The translations under genes were made by a program, and so were the position numbers. From Arsenicicoccus dermatophilus (lineage in GTDB: Bacteria > Actinomycetota > Actinomycetes > Actinomycetales > Dermatophilaceae): 64,000 nucleotides of DNA. Below are positions 7,463 to 17,170 of this stretch, piece by piece; position 1 is the first letter of the stretch, and every line of letters starts with the position of its first letter. The stretch is taken from assembly GCF_022568795.1 (NCBI RefSeq), contig NZ_JAKZHU010000001.1, positions 2,604,001-2,668,000 of the forward strand, in the 5' to 3' direction. The notes beneath the pieces are model-generated. The model was not told the DNA's origin, did no database searches, and saw nothing but the letters and a program-made list of their open reading frames with translations.

Positions 7463-8131
7463 TCAGCGCAGCGCGGGGGTCACCTTCGCGGCATACGCCA
7501 TCGCCCGGTCGCAGCTCTCTCCCGTCTCGATCACGCTGGTCAGACCCTCGTCGCCCCGCCGCACCAGGGTGCAGCCCGCCGCGGAGGCGAAGCTGTCCAT
7601 CGGCACCGACCCGACGCGCACGGCGCCGGCGGACGGCCGGCCCTTGACCTGCGCGTCGATCCAGCCCGGGGTGGCCTTGGCGGTCTGGGTGAGCGCGACG
7701 TAGTGCTGCTCACCCTCGACGTACCGCACCTGCCAGGTCCGCAGCCCGTCGGCGCCCGGCTCGAGCCGTGCCGCGGTGGGAGCCCAGCCCCCTCCGAGGC
7801 CCTCGACGGTCCCGAGCTGCCACCCGGTCGCGCGGCGGGCCTCGCCGACCACGCCGCGCACGTCCACGGTCGGGCGGGCGACCTGGTCGGGGCGGACCAC
7901 CAGGGCGTAGAACACGAGGACCAGGGCGGTGACCGCGAGCGTGGACCAGATCATCGACTTCGTGGTGCCGTGCAGGTGCGGGTTGCGGCGCGCGGGCGGC
8001 TCCGGGCGCGCGGGCGCCTCCTGCGTGGCTCCCCCGCGCGGCGCGTCCGCCTCCGGGCGGGGATCCCTCTGCAAGGGCCCCTCCGCCCGCTCCGGGTGCG
8101 GGCTGCTGTCGGCGGTGGCGCTGGTGCTCAT
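7463..8131 (-). CDS. DUF4245 membrane-anchored protein
   Basis: A 222-aa protein of unknown function with a proline-rich cytoplasmic N-terminus (1-55), one membrane segment (about 60-79, IWSTLAVTALVLVFYALVV) and an extracellular domain with the DUF4245 features 'WAPTAARLEPGADGL.TWQVRY' and 'YVALTQT'. Two cysteines (in 'AAGCTLVRR' and 'GESCDRAM') could form a disulfide. I chose the ATG at 8131 because the longer frame upstream is not conserved in character. The family usually lies by xseB and glpX in actinobacteria; xseB is here, glpX is not in the window. Function is not known. Confidence 0.8.
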   Translation of the reverse strand: MSTSATADSSPHPERAEGPLQRDPRPEADAPRGGATQEAPARPEPPARRNPHLHGTTKSMIWSTLAVTALVLVFYALVVRPDQVARPTVDVRGVVGEARRATGWQLGTVEGLGGGWAPTAARLEPGADGLRTWQVRYVEGEQHYVALTQTAKATPGWIDAQVKGRPSAGAVRVGSVPMDSFASAAGCTLVRRGDEGLTSVIETGESCDRAMAYAAKVTPALR

Positions 8132-8180
8132 GGGCCCATCGTCGCGACTGGACCCCTCGTTGCCCAAACCCGACAGGCCG

Positions 8181-8384
8181 TCACCCACGGCGAGCCCGGG
8201 TCGCGTCCAGCCGGACCACCGCCTCCTGGAAGCCGGCCGCCTGGTCGCCGCCGAAGGCATGCCTGACCTCGATGCGGCGGGTCTCGTCGCTCGCCGCGCG
8301 GGTCGCCTCGCCCGGCGCGCTGCACGCGCCGAGGGCCAGCGCCACGGCGGCGACGGCTGGCAGGGCCCGGACGGGAGCGCGCAC
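8181..8384 (-). pseudogene. N-terminal remnant of a sugar-binding lipoprotein
   Basis: A 67-aa frame with a strong ribosome binding site (AGGAGGTcctc) before a GTG, a lipoprotein signal peptide (MRAPVRALPAVAAVALALGAC, lipobox ALGAC) and a short mature part containing 'IEVRHAFGGDQAAGFQEAV', which reads like the first strand and helix of an ABC solute-binding protein (usually ITVWHAFGG..). It stops after one more line of helix, where a full binding protein would run on for about 350 residues. It lies downstream of a complete sugar ABC importer on the same strand. I infer a truncated second binding-protein gene; a genuine small lipoprotein cannot be excluded. Confidence 0.5.
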
Positions 8385-8420
8385 GAGGACCTCCTGGGTG
8401 GCGAGGCGGGGCGGCGGATC

Positions 8421-8470
8421 GGTGCCGGCGGGGTGGGAATGGTGCCGGCTGGGTGGGAGTGGTGCCGGCG
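8421..8470. repeat. 20-bp tandem repeat, 2.5 copies
   Basis: GGTGCCGGCGGGGTGGGAAT and a near-identical second unit, then half of a third, run from 8421 to 8470. They lie between the second permease gene and the lipoprotein remnant, suggesting slippage or a deletion scar next to the truncated gene. Confidence 0.75.
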
Positions 8471-8506
8471 CGGGGTCCGCGCCCCGGCTGGGAGGCGCGG
8501 ACCCCG
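8471..8506 (-). terminator. Hairpin after the ABC importer operon
   Basis: CGGGGTCCGCGCC (8471-8483) and its exact complement (8494-8506) form a 13-bp stem with a 10-nt loop, 16 nt past the stop of the last permease gene. A likely factor-independent terminator in a GC-rich genome, lacking a long U run. Confidence 0.7.
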
Positions 8507-8521
8507 CGAGGGTGCTGCGGA

Positions 8522-9451
8522 TCAGCCCTTGACCGCGCCTGCCGTCATGCCGCGCACCAGGAAGCGCTGCAGCACGACGAAGACCAGCATCGGCAGGATC
8601 ATCGACAGGAAGGCTCCGGCCGTCAGCAGCTCGGCACCCTGGCCCTGGGTGCCCAGCAGGCCCTGGAGCTTGACGATCACGGTGCTGTTGTCGGACTTCA
8701 GGAACAGCTTGGCGATGAGCAGGTCGTTCCACACCCACAGGAACTGCAGCGTGGCGAACGCCGCGATCGCCGGCATCGACATGGGGAACACCAGCCGCCA
8801 GAAGGTCTGGTAGTGACCGCAGCCGTCGATCTTGGCCGACTCGACGATGGAGCGCGGCAGCGTCGCCATGTAGTTGCGCAGGGTGTAGACGGCCAGCGGC
8901 ATGCCGAAGCCGGTGTGCAGCAGCCAGACCGCGATGTACTGCCCGGAGATGCCCAGGTGTCGCGGCCCGAGCAGGTCGAGCAGCGGCTGGAAGGCCACCT
9001 GGATCGGGACCACCATCACCGCGACGATGATGACGAACAACGCGTCCTTGCCCGTGAAGTCCATGAACGTGAAGGCGTAGGCCGCGAAGGCCGCGAACAT
9101 GATCGGCAGGATGGTCGCGGGGATCGCCACCACGATGGAGTTGAGCAGCGCGGTGCCCATGTCGGCCTGGTCGAAGACCTTGGCGTAGTTGCCGGTCGTC
9201 CACCCCGCCCCGAAGGGGTCGAGCAGCGTCGTCCACCAGCCCGATGTGGCCGCGTCGTCCTTGGTGCGGAAGGACGTGACCAGCAGGCCGAGGGTGGGCA
9301 GGCACCACAGCAGGGACATCAGCACCATCGAGACGATGGCCACCCAGCTGCGGGGGCGCCCGTCCTTCATGACCGAGCGGTGCCGGCGGGCCGTGGGCTC
9401 GGTGACCGGGGTGCCCGCGGGGGCCGAGGGTGTCGTCGCCAGGGCGCTCAT
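8522..9451 (-). CDS. Carbohydrate ABC transporter permease (AglG-like)
   Basis: Second membrane subunit of a sugar importer, 309 aa, MalG-like. A cytoplasmic N-terminus (1-35) is followed by six predicted membrane segments (first about 36-60). The EAA loop that contacts the ATPase is at about 199-223 with 'ESAKIDGCG'. The start ATG overlaps the stop of the upstream permease (ATGA), with AGGAGG in front, indicating translational coupling. Sequence character resembles AglG of alpha-glucoside importers, but substrate cannot be read from the sequence. No ATPase gene is in the locus; such importers commonly share an MsmK-type ATPase encoded elsewhere. Confidence 0.88.
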   Translation of the reverse strand: MSALATTPSAPAGTPVTEPTARRHRSVMKDGRPRSWVAIVSMVLMSLLWCLPTLGLLVTSFRTKDDAATSGWWTTLLDPFGAGWTTGNYAKVFDQADMGTALLNSIVVAIPATILPIMFAAFAAYAFTFMDFTGKDALFVIIVAVMVVPIQVAFQPLLDLLGPRHLGISGQYIAVWLLHTGFGMPLAVYTLRNYMATLPRSIVESAKIDGCGHYQTFWRLVFPMSMPAIAAFATLQFLWVWNDLLIAKLFLKSDNSTVIVKLQGLLGTQGQGAELLTAGAFLSMILPMLVFVVLQRFLVRGMTAGAVKG

Positions 9452-10620
9452 CGGTTGGCCTCCTGCTCGCGGAACATCTTCACCTGGTAGATCAGCACCG
9501 GCAGGATCAGGATCAGCAGGATCACGACGATCGCCGAGGCCTTGCCCGCGTTGCTGTTGGCGAACATCTCGTTGAAGAAGAGGTTCGCGATGACATTGGT
9601 CTTGTCGCGCCCGTTGGTGAGGACGTAGACGATGTCGAAGACCTTGAGCACGAGGATCACCGTGGTGATGAAGACGCTGAGGATCGTGCCCCAGATCTGC
9701 GGGATGACGACCTTCCAGAAGATCTGCCACTCGTTGGCGCCGTCGATGCGGGCGGCCTCGAGCGTGTCGTCCGGCACACCCTTGATCGCCGACGACAGCA
9801 GCACCATCGCGAAGCCCACCTGCAGCCAGACCAGGATGATCATCAGCAGCAGCGAGTTGAGGCGGCCCGAGGAGATCGTCAGCCAGGTCTGCGGGCTCCC
9901 GCCGAGGGCGGTGTACATCGCGTTGAGCAGACCGGTCTGCGAGGTGCCCTCGGGGTTCCAGGCATACACGAGGTTCCAGATCGCCGACGCACCGACGAAG
10001 CTGATCGCCATGGGCAGGAAGATCGCCGACTTGGCGAGCTTCTCCCCCTGCGGCGAGAGCTTGTCGGCGAGGACGGCGACCACGACGCCGAGCGCCACGG
10101 TGGACGCCGGGACGATCAGCAGCCACAGGAAGTTGTTGAGCAGGGACTCCCGGAAGCCCTGGTCGCCGAAGACGTCCTGGTAGTTCTTGGCCCCGACCCA
10201 CGCCGTGCTGTCGTTGTTGGCGAAGGAGTAGACGATCGTCTGGACCGTCGGGTAGAGCAGCATCAGCGCCATCAGGCCGAAGCCCGGCAGCAGGAAGGCG
10301 TAGGGGATCAGGCCTTCGGACATCTTGCGGGGCAGCGCCTCGACGAAGACGTTGAGGAAGAAGAACAGCAGGAAGGCCCCACCGACGCCCGCGGCGAGGG
10401 CGATCAGGCCGATGAGGACCTTGGAGCTGCCGAACCACTGGGGGTAGTACGCGAGCGCCAGGAAGAGGTTGGCGACGGCCCAGACGACGACGCCCATGCC
10501 GACCAGGCCGAGGACCAGCCGGGCGGGCGAGAGCCGACCGTCGTCCACCGGCCCGGCGAGAGGGTCGGTGCCACCGGGTGCGGACGGCGAGGCGGGGGCG
10601 CGATCCACGGCCGTGCTCAT
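9448..10620 (-). CDS. Carbohydrate ABC transporter permease (AglF-like)
   Basis: First membrane subunit of the sugar importer, 390 aa. It is longer than a plain MalF-like permease because of an N-terminal extension with two extra membrane segments (about 32-58 and 67-92) before the core 'IPYAFLLPGFGLMALMLLYP'. The blocks 'YSFANNDSTAWVG', 'SAIFLPMAISFVGASAIWNLVYA' and 'GSPQTWLT' are characteristic of AglF-type permeases. The EAA loop is at about 280-310 with 'EAARIDGANEWQ' (288-299). Its start overlaps the stop of the binding-protein gene (ATGA) and its end overlaps the next permease. Confidence 0.88.
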   Translation of the reverse strand: MSTAVDRAPASPSAPGGTDPLAGPVDDGRLSPARLVLGLVGMGVVVWAVANLFLALAYYPQWFGSSKVLIGLIALAAGVGGAFLLFFFLNVFVEALPRKMSEGLIPYAFLLPGFGLMALMLLYPTVQTIVYSFANNDSTAWVGAKNYQDVFGDQGFRESLLNNFLWLLIVPASTVALGVVVAVLADKLSPQGEKLAKSAIFLPMAISFVGASAIWNLVYAWNPEGTSQTGLLNAMYTALGGSPQTWLTISSGRLNSLLLMIILVWLQVGFAMVLLSSAIKGVPDDTLEAARIDGANEWQIFWKVVIPQIWGTILSVFITTVILVLKVFDIVYVLTNGRDKTNVIANLFFNEMFANSNAGKASAIVVILLILILPVLIYQVKMFREQEANR

Positions 10621-11978
10621 CGCTGGGGCCAGCTCTGCTCGATGGCGTCGGCGACCTGCTGGGAGCTCTTGGTGCCGTTGACCCAGTCGACCATGCCGGT
10701 CCAGAAGGTGCCGGAGCCGACCTCCTTGGGCATCAGGTCCGAGCCGTCGAAGCGGAAGACGTCGGCGGTGGTCGCCATCGTGGCGACGTTGCGGGTCGTC
10801 TCGTCCGGGTAGTTCTTCATGTCGAAGGTCTTGTGCGGCGACAGCCAGCCGCCGGCTCTGGCCCACTCGGCGCCGAAAGCGTCGGAGGACAGGAACTCCA
10901 TGACCTTCTTGGCGTCGGGGTCGGTCCCGTTGAACAGCGCGGCCAGGTCACCACCGCCGAGGATCGGCTTGCCCTTGTAGCCGCCCGCGAAGGCCGGGAA
11001 GGGATAGGTGCCCACCTGGTTGTCCAGGTCGGCCTGGACGTTCTTGGGGTAGAACGTCGTCGCGAAGTTCCCCTGGCGGTGCAGCATGCACCTCGGGGGG
11101 TTGCTGAACGCGGGCGTCATGGCCAGGCCGAACTTGGTGCTGAGGACGGCCTTGTTCCCGCCATACACCATGCCCGGGGCCTTGTAGATCTTGCCGAGCT
11201 CGTCGAGGGCCTTGACGATGCGCGGGTCGTTGAACGGGATCTTGTGCGAGGTCCACCGGTCGTAGACCTCGGGGCCGTACATCCGCAGGACGTACTCCTC
11301 CAGCCAGTCGGTGCCGACCCAGCCGGTGGCCTGGTCGGAGTTCCAGGCGATGCACCAGGGGGCGATGCCCTTGGCCTTGATCTGGTCGGCGACCGTGTAG
11401 ACGTCCTGCACGGTGGCGGGCGCCTTGTCGTAGCCGCCCGCGGTGTAGGCGGCCTTCGGGTACCAGATGATCGACTTCACGGCCATGCGCATCGGCGCGC
11501 CGTAGACGCGGCCCTTGTAGCGCGAGGCGTCCATGAAGCCGGGGACCAGCGAGCTGTTGAGCTTGTCGTAGTCCAGGTAGGAGTCGATCGGCTGGATCTT
11601 GCCCTGGGCGGCCATCTCGAGGAGACCGCCGGGCTGGGGGAAGAGGCCGATGTCGGGCGAGTCGCCGGAGCTGGCCTTGGACTTGATCGTGGTGGCGAAG
11701 TCCTGGTCACCGACGTACTTCACCGTGATGCCGCTGCGCTCCTGGAACTTCTTGAGCGACTCGGTGAAGAGCTTCTCCTCGTCACCACCGAAGGCACCGA
11801 GGATCGTGACCTCCTTGTCGCCGACCGCGCTGCCGCCCTTGACCGCGCCGTTCAGTCCGCCGGCGCTGTCACCGCCGGTCGAGGCCGGGTTCTGCAGGCA
11901 GGCGCTGGTGGACATCGCCACGACGCCGCACAGGAGGGCGGCGGTGGAGAGCGTGCGCATCCGCATGGCATTCCTCAT
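10617..11978 (-). CDS. Carbohydrate ABC transporter substrate-binding lipoprotein (AglE-like)
   Basis: Extracellular sugar receptor of the importer, 453 aa, anchored by a lipidated cysteine at C27 (lipobox STSAC after MRTLSTAALLCGVVAM). The mature protein has binding-protein blocks 'VTILGAFGGDEEKLF', 'SPDIGLFPQPGGLLEMAAQGKIQPID', 'SIIWYPKAA', 'WVGTDWLEEYVLRMYG' and 'GGGDLAALFNG', typical of the alpha-glucoside receptor group. An ATG 12 nt further in (11966) has a better spaced GAGGAA site and may be the true start. It is the first gene of the operon; a promoter with a palindrome in the spacer lies upstream. The real substrate is not determined by the sequence. Confidence 0.87.
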   Translation of the reverse strand: MRNAMRMRTLSTAALLCGVVAMSTSACLQNPASTGGDSAGGLNGAVKGGSAVGDKEVTILGAFGGDEEKLFTESLKKFQERSGITVKYVGDQDFATTIKSKASSGDSPDIGLFPQPGGLLEMAAQGKIQPIDSYLDYDKLNSSLVPGFMDASRYKGRVYGAPMRMAVKSIIWYPKAAYTAGGYDKAPATVQDVYTVADQIKAKGIAPWCIAWNSDQATGWVGTDWLEEYVLRMYGPEVYDRWTSHKIPFNDPRIVKALDELGKIYKAPGMVYGGNKAVLSTKFGLAMTPAFSNPPRCMLHRQGNFATTFYPKNVQADLDNQVGTYPFPAFAGGYKGKPILGGGDLAALFNGTDPDAKKVMEFLSSDAFGAEWARAGGWLSPHKTFDMKNYPDETTRNVATMATTADVFRFDGSDLMPKEVGSGTFWTGMVDWVNGTKSSQQVADAIEQSWPQR

Positions 11979-12073
11979 CCCTGCTCAGCCGCACGACGGG
12001 CGTCGCGCGCACGGCAGGGAGATCGGGGAGGCACGCGACGCTGCGGGCGGACTTTGACGGTTTTGTCCCCATC

Positions 12074-12102
12074 ACTATCAAGTTCTTTGAACGTTCCGTC
12101 AA
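12074..12102 (-). promoter_or_regulatory. Promoter of the sugar importer operon with LacI-type palindrome
   Basis: On the minus strand TTGACG (12097-12102), a 17-nt spacer and GATAGT (12074-12079) form a good sigma-70 type promoter for the binding-protein gene. The spacer contains GAACGTTC (12089-12096), a palindrome with a central CG as in LacI-family operators; a repressor there would block RNA polymerase. The rest of the 309-nt gap to the fumarase gene holds a GTATGCCG octamer at 12163 and no gene. The operator role is inferred. Confidence 0.6.
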
Positions 12103-12287
12103 CGGGGAGTGAACTCCTGCAACGATCCTGTGACCGGGGGGCGTTCTCCCGACCCTCCGGCGGTATGCCGACCGGCGGCCCTCATCACGCGCTCCCCACC
12201 GCGTCACGGCGCGGCACCCGGGCCTAGGCTGGGGCCGAGAGATGGCAGCCCCGCGCTGCCCCGCCCGAGGAGCAGGAGTCCAGTCAC

Positions 12288-13987
<1,700 letters not shown>

Positions 13988-13991
<4 letters not shown>

Positions 13992-14650
13992 CCGCCGCCG
14001 GACCACGTCCGGGCTCCCCGGCCGAGGCCTGGCGCTGGCTGCTCGAGGGCAACCGCCGCTTCGTCGCCGGCGAGCGCCTGCACCCCAACCAGGACGTCGA
14101 CCACCGCTCCGAGCTCGCCTCGGGCCAGCGGCCGTTCGCGGTGCTCTTCGGCTGCGCGGACTCCCGGGTCGCCGCCGAGATGATCTTCGACCAGGGACTC
14201 GGCGACCTCTTCGTCGTGCGCACGGCCGGGCACGTCCTGGACCCCTGCGTGGTCGGCTCCCTGGAGTTCGGCGCCGGTGTCCTCGGCACCCCGCTCGTCG
14301 TGGTCATGGGCCACGACGCCTGCGGTGCGGTCAAGGCCGGGATCTCCGCCACCGACAGCGGCGAGATCCCCGGCGGCTACATGCGCGACCTGGTCGAGAA
14401 GGTCATGCCCTCCGTCGTCCAGGCCCGCAGCCAGCACGGCCCCCAGGCGAGCGCCGAGGAGATCGGCGCCTGGCACGTCCGCCGCACCGTGCGGATGCTG
14501 GCCGAGCGCTCCACCCTCGTCCAGGACCAGATCCGCTCCGGTCGCCTGGCGATCGTCGGCATCAACTACCGGCTCGCCGAGGGCGACGTCCACTACATCG
14601 ACCACGTCGGCGACATCGGGGACCTGCGCCCCGGTGTCCGGCCCGTATGA
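13988..14650 (+). CDS. Beta-class carbonic anhydrase
   Basis: Zinc enzyme hydrating CO2 to bicarbonate. The 220-aa protein has the beta-class ligands C56, D58 and R60 in '[11 protein letters not shown]' and H109 and C112 in '[12 protein letters not shown]'. The C-terminus '[19 protein letters not shown]' is typical of the actinobacterial cytoplasmic enzyme. Its ATG overlaps the fumarase stop and its own stop overlaps the next start (both ATGA), so the three are translationally coupled. Why carbonic anhydrase should be tied to fumarase is not clear from sequence; bicarbonate supply to anaplerotic carboxylation is one possible reason. Confidence 0.93.
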
Positions 14651-15594
14651 CGGCGGGCACCTCCCAGGCGGTCGACGCCACACCGGACGACGCCGACCGG
14701 AGGGCCGATGCCTCCCGGGTCGGCGTCGCCCCCGCGGCCGACGCGGCGGCGCCCCACGTGTCGGCGCCCCACGTGTCGGCGCTGCGGGTGCACCCGCTCA
14801 AGTCGGCGGCCCCGCTCCCCCTCGACGAGGCGCACGTCGACCCCTGGGGGCTGCGAGGCGACCGGCGGTGGATGCTCGTCGAGACCGACGGCCAGATGGT
14901 GACAGCCCGCAAGGACCCGCTCCTGCTCCACGTCACCGCGACCCCGGCGGGCGGCCTGGACGAGCCCCGGCTCCGACTGGCCGCCCCAGGCCGACCCGCG
15001 CTGGAGGTGACGGCGGACGGGACGTCATACCTGCCCAGCACGATCTGGGGGGCCGACGTCCGCGGGCGCCACGTGCCCGCCGCCGACGCCTGGCTGGCCG
15101 AGGTCGTGGGACGGCCGGTGCGCCTGCTGTGGTGCGACGACCCGCAGGACCGCCAGATCGACCTCGACCACGCGGAGCCCGGCGAGACGGTCGTCTACCA
15201 GGACGGCTTCCCGCTCCTGCTCACCACGACCGCCTCGCTCGGGCTGGTGCAGCGGTGGGTCGACGACGCGGCTCGGGAGCAGGGCACCGGTCCGGTGCCG
15301 CTGACGATGGCGCGGTTCCGACCCAACGTCGTGGTCGACGGGGCCCTCGAGCCGCTCGTGGAGCAGGGCTGGGACCGGGTCCGCATCGGCGAGGTGACCT
15401 TCCGGATGGCCAAGCACTGCGGCCGCTGCGTCATGACGACCTACGACCCGGTGACCCTCGCCAAGACCAAGGAGCCGCTGCGGTCGATCGCTGCCCACAA
15501 CACCATCGGCGGGCGGATCGTCTTCGGCGTCAACCTGGTGCCCGAGTCCACCGGCACGTTGCACCTCGGCGACCCGGTCGTGCCATCGCCCTGA
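14647..15594 (+). CDS. MOSC domain-containing protein (YcbX/mARC-like)
   Basis: A 315-aa protein with an N-terminal MOSC beta-barrel domain ('LRVHPLKSAAPLPLDEAHVDPWGLRGDRRWMLV' spans about 46-78) and a C-terminal MOSC domain with 'MARFRPNVVVDG', 'AKHCGRCVMTTYDP' (C258 and C261) and 'FGVNLVP'. In mARC and YcbX relatives the cysteine in the RC..TT motif binds the molybdenum cofactor and the enzymes reduce N-hydroxylated compounds. The first 45 residues are low-complexity and include a duplicated APHVS. Third gene of the fumarase-carbonic anhydrase operon by ATGA overlap. A YiiM-like electron partner domain is absent. Confidence 0.88.
   Translation: MTAGTSQAVDATPDDADRRADASRVGVAPAADAAAPHVSAPHVSALRVHPLKSAAPLPLDEAHVDPWGLRGDRRWMLVETDGQMVTARKDPLLLHVTATPAGGLDEPRLRLAAPGRPALEVTADGTSYLPSTIWGADVRGRHVPAADAWLAEVVGRPVRLLWCDDPQDRQIDLDHAEPGETVVYQDGFPLLLTTTASLGLVQRWVDDAAREQGTGPVPLTMARFRPNVVVDGALEPLVEQGWDRVRIGEVTFRMAKHCGRCVMTTYDPVTLAKTKEPLRSIAAHNTIGGRIVFGVNLVPESTGTLHLGDPVVPSP
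14749..14778 (+). repeat. 15-bp in-frame tandem duplication in the MOSC gene
   Basis: GCGCCCCACGTGTCG occurs twice in a row, duplicating five residues (APHVS) in the variable N-terminal region. Exact identity at the DNA level suggests a recent slippage event with no effect on frame. Confidence 0.9.
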
Positions 15595-15649
15595 CCGACA
15601 CCCACGGTCCGGGGCGTCGACGGTGCGCCGCGCCGCGGGGCACGACCGC

Positions 15650-15686
15650 GAGGAGCCCGCACCGAGATCGGTGCGGGCCCCTCCTC
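15650..15686. terminator. Bidirectional hairpin between MOSC and E2 genes
   Basis: GAGGAG-CCCGCACCG pairs with CGGTGCGGG-CCC-CTCCTC across a 4-nt loop: a 9-bp inner helix and a 6-7 bp outer helix separated by a small bulge. It lies in the 97-nt gap between two converging operons and can terminate both. Confidence 0.75.
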
Positions 15687-15691
15687 GGCGC

Positions 15692-17170
15692 TCAGAGGTC
15701 GAGCAGCAGGGTCGCCGGGCGCTCCAGGCAGTCGGCGACGTAGCGGATGAACCCGCCTGCCGTGCCGCCGTCACACACCCGGTGGTCGAAGGTCAGCCCG
15801 ATGGTGCCGACCTTGCGGACCGCGAGCTGCCCGTCGACGACCCAGGGCTTGTCGATCATCCGCCCCACACCGATCATCGCGGCCTCGGGGTGGTTGATGA
15901 TCGGGGTCGATCCGTCGACGCCGTAGCCGCCGTAGTTGTTGAGCGTGAAGGTGCCGCCGGTCATCTCCGCGGGCGACAGCGTCCCGGCCATCGCCTTGTC
16001 CGTCAGGTCCCGCAGCGCCAGCGACAGCTGCTCCAGCGACATCCCGCCGGCGCCGTGGACGACCGGCACGACGAGCCCGCGCGGCGACTGCGCCGCGAAG
16101 CTCAGGTTGATGTCGCCGCGGACGACGACCTCGCCGGCGGCCGTGTCCATCGTGGAGTTGAGCTCGGGGAACGTCCGCAGCCCCGCGACCATGACCCGCG
16201 CCAGCAGGGCGAGCACCCCGATGCGGGCCTCGGGCCGCGCCTCGGCGAGCTGCTTGCGGACCGCGAGGAACTCGGTCGCGTCGACGTCGACCCAGGTGGT
16301 CGCGTCCGGGATCTCGCGCCGCGAGGTCGCGAGCCGGGCCGCGATGGTCCCCCGGATCCCGGTCAGCGGGATCCGGCGGTCCTGACCGGAGGTGGGGCGC
16401 GCGGCGGGGTCCGGCGCGGCCTGGGCCCGGGCCTCCTGCCCGCCCTGGGCGCGGCGCTCGACCGCGGCCATCACGTCCACGCGCCGGATCACCCCGCCGG
16501 GAGCGGTGGGCGTGACCGTGCGCAGGTCGACACCGTGCTCGGCGGCGAGGGTGCGGACGAGCGGGGAGATGACGCGTATGGCGGACCCCGGCCGGCTGGA
16601 CACCTCGGCGTCACCGGCCCCGGCGCTCACCCCTGGCTGCTGGCCGACGACGCGCGCGCCGCCCGCCGCGACCTCGCCGGGCGCGTCGACGGTGGGGAGG
16701 TCCGCGTCGGGCACGGCCGGACCGGACGAGGGCAGCGAGGACCCGGCGGCCGCCCGGGTGGGCACGCCCGCCCGACGACGGCGGGTGCGCGAGCCCTCGG
16801 AGGTGCCGTAGCCGATGAGTACGTTGCCCGACCCGGCGCGTTCCTCCTCGCGGTAGTCCTCGACGGGCTGGCCGCTGGGGGCGGTGGCGCCGTCGGCGGT
16901 GCCGGAGCCCGTCGTCGCGTCGCCCGGGGCCCCCACGGCCACGGTGATGAAGGGCTTGCCCACGTCCATGACCTGGCCGGCGTCGCCGTGCAGGGTGACC
17001 ACCGTGCCGGCATACGGGCAGGGCAGCTCGACCTGTGCCTTGGCGGTCTCGACGGTGGCGATGGGCTGGTCGACGGTGACCTGGTCACCGACCCCGACCA
17101 GCCAGCTGACGACCTCGGCCTCGGTCAGTCCCTCGCCGAGGTCGGGCAGCAGGAAGACCTTGTCGCTCAT
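15692..17170 (-). CDS. 2-oxoacid dehydrogenase E2 (dihydrolipoamide acyltransferase)
   Basis: Core acyltransferase of a pyruvate or branched-chain 2-oxoacid dehydrogenase complex, 492 aa. Domains in order: one lipoyl domain (1-80, lipoyl lysine K44 in ETAKAQVELP), a long Ala/Pro/Gly linker, a peripheral subunit-binding domain (about 210-250, 'VRTLAAEHGVDLRTV'), a second linker, and the catalytic domain ending with 'DHRVCDGG' (H463, D467). Start ATG overlaps the E1 beta stop (ATGA). With only one lipoyl domain and split E1 subunits it most resembles BkdC of actinobacteria; no Lrp-type regulator or E3 gene is adjacent, so substrate class stays open. Confidence 0.93.
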   Translation of the reverse strand: MSDKVFLLPDLGEGLTEAEVVSWLVGVGDQVTVDQPIATVETAKAQVELPCPYAGTVVTLHGDAGQVMDVGKPFITVAVGAPGDATTGSGTADGATAPSGQPVEDYREEERAGSGNVLIGYGTSEGSRTRRRRAGVPTRAAAGSSLPSSGPAVPDADLPTVDAPGEVAAGGARVVGQQPGVSAGAGDAEVSSRPGSAIRVISPLVRTLAAEHGVDLRTVTPTAPGGVIRRVDVMAAVERRAQGGQEARAQAAPDPAARPTSGQDRRIPLTGIRGTIAARLATSRREIPDATTWVDVDATEFLAVRKQLAEARPEARIGVLALLARVMVAGLRTFPELNSTMDTAAGEVVVRGDINLSFAAQSPRGLVVPVVHGAGGMSLEQLSLALRDLTDKAMAGTLSPAEMTGGTFTLNNYGGYGVDGSTPIINHPEAAMIGVGRMIDKPWVVDGQLAVRKVGTIGLTFDHRVCDGGTAGGFIRYVADCLERPATLLLDL

